From: Comamonas sp.
GTDB taxonomy: Bacteria > Pseudomonadota > Gammaproteobacteria > Burkholderiales > Burkholderiaceae_C
NCBI GenBank assembly: GCA_019236485.1
Contig: JAFAIY010000457.1
Span: 1 to 6,540, forward strand
Reading direction: 5' to 3'
DNA: 6,540 nucleotides
A program made the position numbers and the translations under genes. This document shows positions 4,523 through 6,540 of this stretch, one piece after another. Each line of letters begins with the position of its first letter. Positions within the stretch are counted from its first letter, which is position 1. Under the pieces are notes generated by a model that searched no databases, was not told where the DNA came from, and worked only from the letters and a program-made list of their open reading frames with translations.

Positions 4523-6109
4523 TCAGCGGGCGCGGGCCAGCTTTTCGATCATGGGTTCGTAAAAGCTCAGATGCGGCTCGCTCTCATGCTCGGGGCCTTT
4601 CTTGATGGCGCGCACCATGAGCTTGAGCTCGATCACCAGCAGCACGGTGTAGATCAGCACAAAGCCCGCAATCGTCAGCAGCAGCGTGGTGGCCCCGAGA
4701 TTGGAGACCGCCATGGCCGTGGGCAGCACGCCTTCGATGATCCAGGGCTGGCGTCCCAGCTCGGCCACCACCCAGCCGCATTCGGCGGCGATCCAGGGCA
4801 GCGGAATCGCGAACACCGCGATCTTGAGCAGCCAGGGATAGGCATCGAGCTTGTGGCGCGCCGACAGCACGACGAAGGTCGCAGTCAGCACGATGAAGAA
4901 CATGCCCAGGGCCACCATGATGCGGAAGGTCCAGAACAGCGGGCCCACGGGCGGCACGGTATCCATGGCCGCCTGGTGGATCTGCTGGTCGGTCGCCTTG
5001 CGCGGATCGTCCACATAGCGCATCAGCAGCAGCGCATAGCCCAGGTGCGGGCCGTTGTTCTCGAAGCGCATCCGCGCCTCGGCGGGAATCGCGGCATCGG
5101 TCTTGGCCGCGCGTATGGTCTGCAGCGCATCGTAGGCGTCGATGCCGTTGCGGATATAGCCCTCGGCGTTCTTGACCAGATCGTTGATGCCGGGGATTTC
5201 GGTGGTCAGCGAGCGCGTGCCTATCAGGCCCATGACCCAGGGAATATGCACCGCGAAATGGGTCTCGCGGGCTTCACGGTCGGGAAAGCCGAAGGCCGTG
5301 AAAGACGCGGGAGCGGCTTCGGTATCCCACATGGCTTCGATGGAGGCCAGCTTCATCTTCTGGTGCTCGGAAGACAGATAGCCGGACTCGTCGCCCAGCA
5401 CCACCACCGACAGCGAGGCGGCCAGGCCGAAGGAGGCAGCAACCGTCATCGAGCGCTTGGCCAGATGGATATGACGGCCCTTGAGCAGATACCAGGCCGA
5501 AATGCCCAGCACGAACAGCGAGGCCATCACATAGCCGGCCGAGACCGTGTGCACGAACTTGGCCTGGGCCACGGGGTTGGTCAGCACGGCAAAGAAGTCG
5601 GTCACCTCCATGCGCATGGTCTGCGGGTTGAACGCCGCACCCACGGGGTTCTGCATCCAGCCGTTGGCCACCAGAATCCACAGCGCCGAGAAGTTCGTGC
5701 CAATGGCCATCAGGCAGGTGACCATCAGATGCTTGACCTTGCTCAGGCGATCCCAGCCAAAGAAGAACAGGCCCACGAAGGTAGCCTCGAGGAAGAAGGC
5801 CATCAGACCTTCGATCGCCAGCGGCGCGCCGAAGATGTCGCCCACATAGTGGCTGTAATAGCTCCAGTTCATGCCGAACTGGAACTCCATCACCACGCCG
5901 GTGGCCACGCCCATGGCGAAGTTGATGCCAAACAGAACGCCCCAGAACTTGGTCATGTCGCGCCAGATCGCGCGGCCCGTCATCACATACACCGTCTCCA
6001 TGATGGCGATGAGAATCGACAGGCCCAGCGTCAGCGGCACAAACAGAAAGTGGTAGAGCGCCGTTATCGCGAACTGCAGCCGCGATAAATCGACGATATC
6101 GAGGTCCAT
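4523..6109 (-). CDS. cydA: Cytochrome bd-I ubiquinol oxidase subunit I CydA
   Basis: A 528-residue inner membrane protein very like E. coli CydA (522). It is the catalytic subunit: it oxidises ubiquinol at the periplasmic side and reduces oxygen with hemes b558, b595 and d, giving high-affinity respiration at low oxygen and tolerance to nitric oxide, sulfide and peroxide. Counterparts of the key E. coli residues are all present: His-20 (H19), Glu-100 (E99), Glu-108 (E107), His-187 (H186, b558), Lys-253 and Glu-258 in the Q-loop (K252, E257), Met-398 (M393, b558), Glu-450 (E445) and GRQPW at 452-456. The stretch from about 245 to 390 matches the long Q-loop of the L subfamily, so this is a bd-I type enzyme and not a cyanide-insensitive CIO type. 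The start has AAGGA 7 bases upstream (plus 6117-6121) and is 32 bases after the cydC stop. Confidence 0.98.
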   Translation of the reverse strand: MDLDIVDLSRLQFAITALYHFLFVPLTLGLSILIAIMETVYVMTGRAIWRDMTKFWGVLFGINFAMGVATGVVMEFQFGMNWSYYSHYVGDIFGAPLAIEGLMAFFLEATFVGLFFFGWDRLSKVKHLMVTCLMAIGTNFSALWILVANGWMQNPVGAAFNPQTMRMEVTDFFAVLTNPVAQAKFVHTVSAGYVMASLFVLGISAWYLLKGRHIHLAKRSMTVAASFGLAASLSVVVLGDESGYLSSEHQKMKLASIEAMWDTEAAPASFTAFGFPDREARETHFAVHIPWVMGLIGTRSLTTEIPGINDLVKNAEGYIRNGIDAYDALQTIRAAKTDAAIPAEARMRFENNGPHLGYALLLMRYVDDPRKATDQQIHQAAMDTVPPVGPLFWTFRIMVALGMFFIVLTATFVVLSARHKLDAYPWLLKIAVFAIPLPWIAAECGWVVAELGRQPWIIEGVLPTAMAVSNLGATTLLLTIAGFVLIYTVLLVIELKLMVRAIKKGPEHESEPHLSFYEPMIEKLARAR

Positions 6110-6141
6110 GGTCAGATCCTTTCTCTCGGTACTTCAAAAAA

Positions 6142-6540
6142 TCAAGTTGGAAAATCCGGCGCCGGCTGCGCATCCGCGCGCAGGCCGGCGATAGCCTGGT
6201 CAAAGTCGGGCGTGCCGCGCCTGGCCTCGCCCACCACACGTCCGGCCTGCAGGCGCAGGATGCGGTCGGCCATGCGGGCCTCGCGCTGCCAGTGCGTGGC
6301 AAAAATCAGGGTCCGGCCCCGTGCGGCCAGCCCCAGGCGCTGCAGCACGTCAGCCGCGGTGGCCGCGTCCAGTCCTTCGGTGGCCTCGTCCAGCAGCCAG
6401 CAGGGCGCGGGACTCAGCAGCAGCCGCGCCAGCGCCAGCCGCCGTGCCTGTCCGCCAGACAGGCCCAGGCCGCCCTCACCCAGCATGGTGTCCAGCCCCT
6501 GTGGCATGGCCATGACGTCGGCCTTGAGGCCCGCTGCCGC
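6142..6540 (-). CDS. cydC: Thiol reductant ABC exporter subunit CydC, C-terminal part (gene runs off the right edge)
   Basis: The last 132 codons are present; the frame stays open to base 6540. This is the end of an ABC ATPase domain. In window residue numbers it has the signature LSGGQ at 27-31, Walker B CWLLDEATEGLD at 47-58 (catalytic Glu-52, D-loop) and the H-loop FATH with His-83. The TEGLD wording after Walker B is typical of CydC, and the position directly before cydA supports it. CydDC is a heterodimeric inner membrane transporter that exports cysteine and glutathione (and binds heme) and is needed for assembly of cytochrome bd. The Walker A motif and the membrane domain lie outside the window. 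The C-terminus after the H-loop is poorly conserved. cydD is presumably further right, and this cannot be confirmed here. CydD is the alternative assignment but less likely by motif and gene order. Confidence 0.88.
   Translation of the reverse strand, partial: AAAGLKADVMAMPQGLDTMLGEGGLGLSGGQARRLALARLLLSPAPCWLLDEATEGLDAATAADVLQRLGLAARGRTLIFATHWQREARMADRILRLQAGRVVGEARRGTPDFDQAIAGLRADAQPAPDFPT

Noticed and set aside
3227..6088. A 953-codon open frame on the plus strand opposite cydX, cydB and cydA
   Set aside because: Its product is a low-complexity His/Gln/Arg/Gly-rich chain with no family pattern. It is the expected shadow of GC-rich, strongly biased codons in cydA and cydB, whose own proteins align end to end with known families.

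Overview
The window is high-GC, fully chromosomal-looking DNA from a betaproteobacterium, most likely Burkholderiales/Comamonadaceae (Comamonas or Delftia type). I base this on codon usage, on the protein sequences, and on the gene content: an Rnk-type regulator, a cyd operon carrying cydC and cydX, and a PA0069-family radical SAM gene under a CTGT-N8-ACAG LexA box. The genus is an inference. I see no insertion sequences, phage genes, tRNA, rRNA or CRISPR.

Left part (1-1043). The N-terminal 78 codons of a PA0069-family radical SAM protein leave the window leftwards on the minus strand. Six bases upstream of its start lies a near-perfect SOS box, and the matching promoter would give a nearly leaderless mRNA. 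About 350 bp of non-coding DNA follows; it holds a candidate promoter and a TGCACC-N5-GGTGC dyad that resembles an NtrC site. Next comes rnk on the plus strand, encoding an RNA-polymerase-binding GreA-C-like protein. A symmetrical A/T-flanked hairpin ends rnk and also the convergent gene to its right.

Middle (1061-3065). An acyltransferase-3 family integral membrane protein is encoded on the minus strand. It is divergent, across about 250 bp of relatively AT-rich DNA, from a GbsR/MarR-type winged-helix regulator on the plus strand. The regulator is followed by its own intrinsic terminator, and then by a perfect 16-bp bidirectional hairpin that also ends the cyd operon arriving from the right.

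Right part (3187-6540, minus strand). Here lies an apparent operon cydC-cydA-cydB-cydX, probably preceded by cydD outside the window. CydA, CydB and the small CydX form a cytochrome bd-I type quinol oxidase with a long Q-loop and all heme ligands present. CydC is half of the thiol-exporting ABC transporter needed to assemble that oxidase. Intergenic gaps are 32, 24 and 16 bp, each holding a good Shine-Dalgarno sequence, so assembly factor and oxidase appear to be co-expressed.

I found no clearly undescribed system. The items most worth a second look are the SOS box before the radical SAM gene, the NtrC-like dyad upstream of rnk, the small cydX gene with its long tail, and the GbsR-like regulator convergent with the cyd operon.
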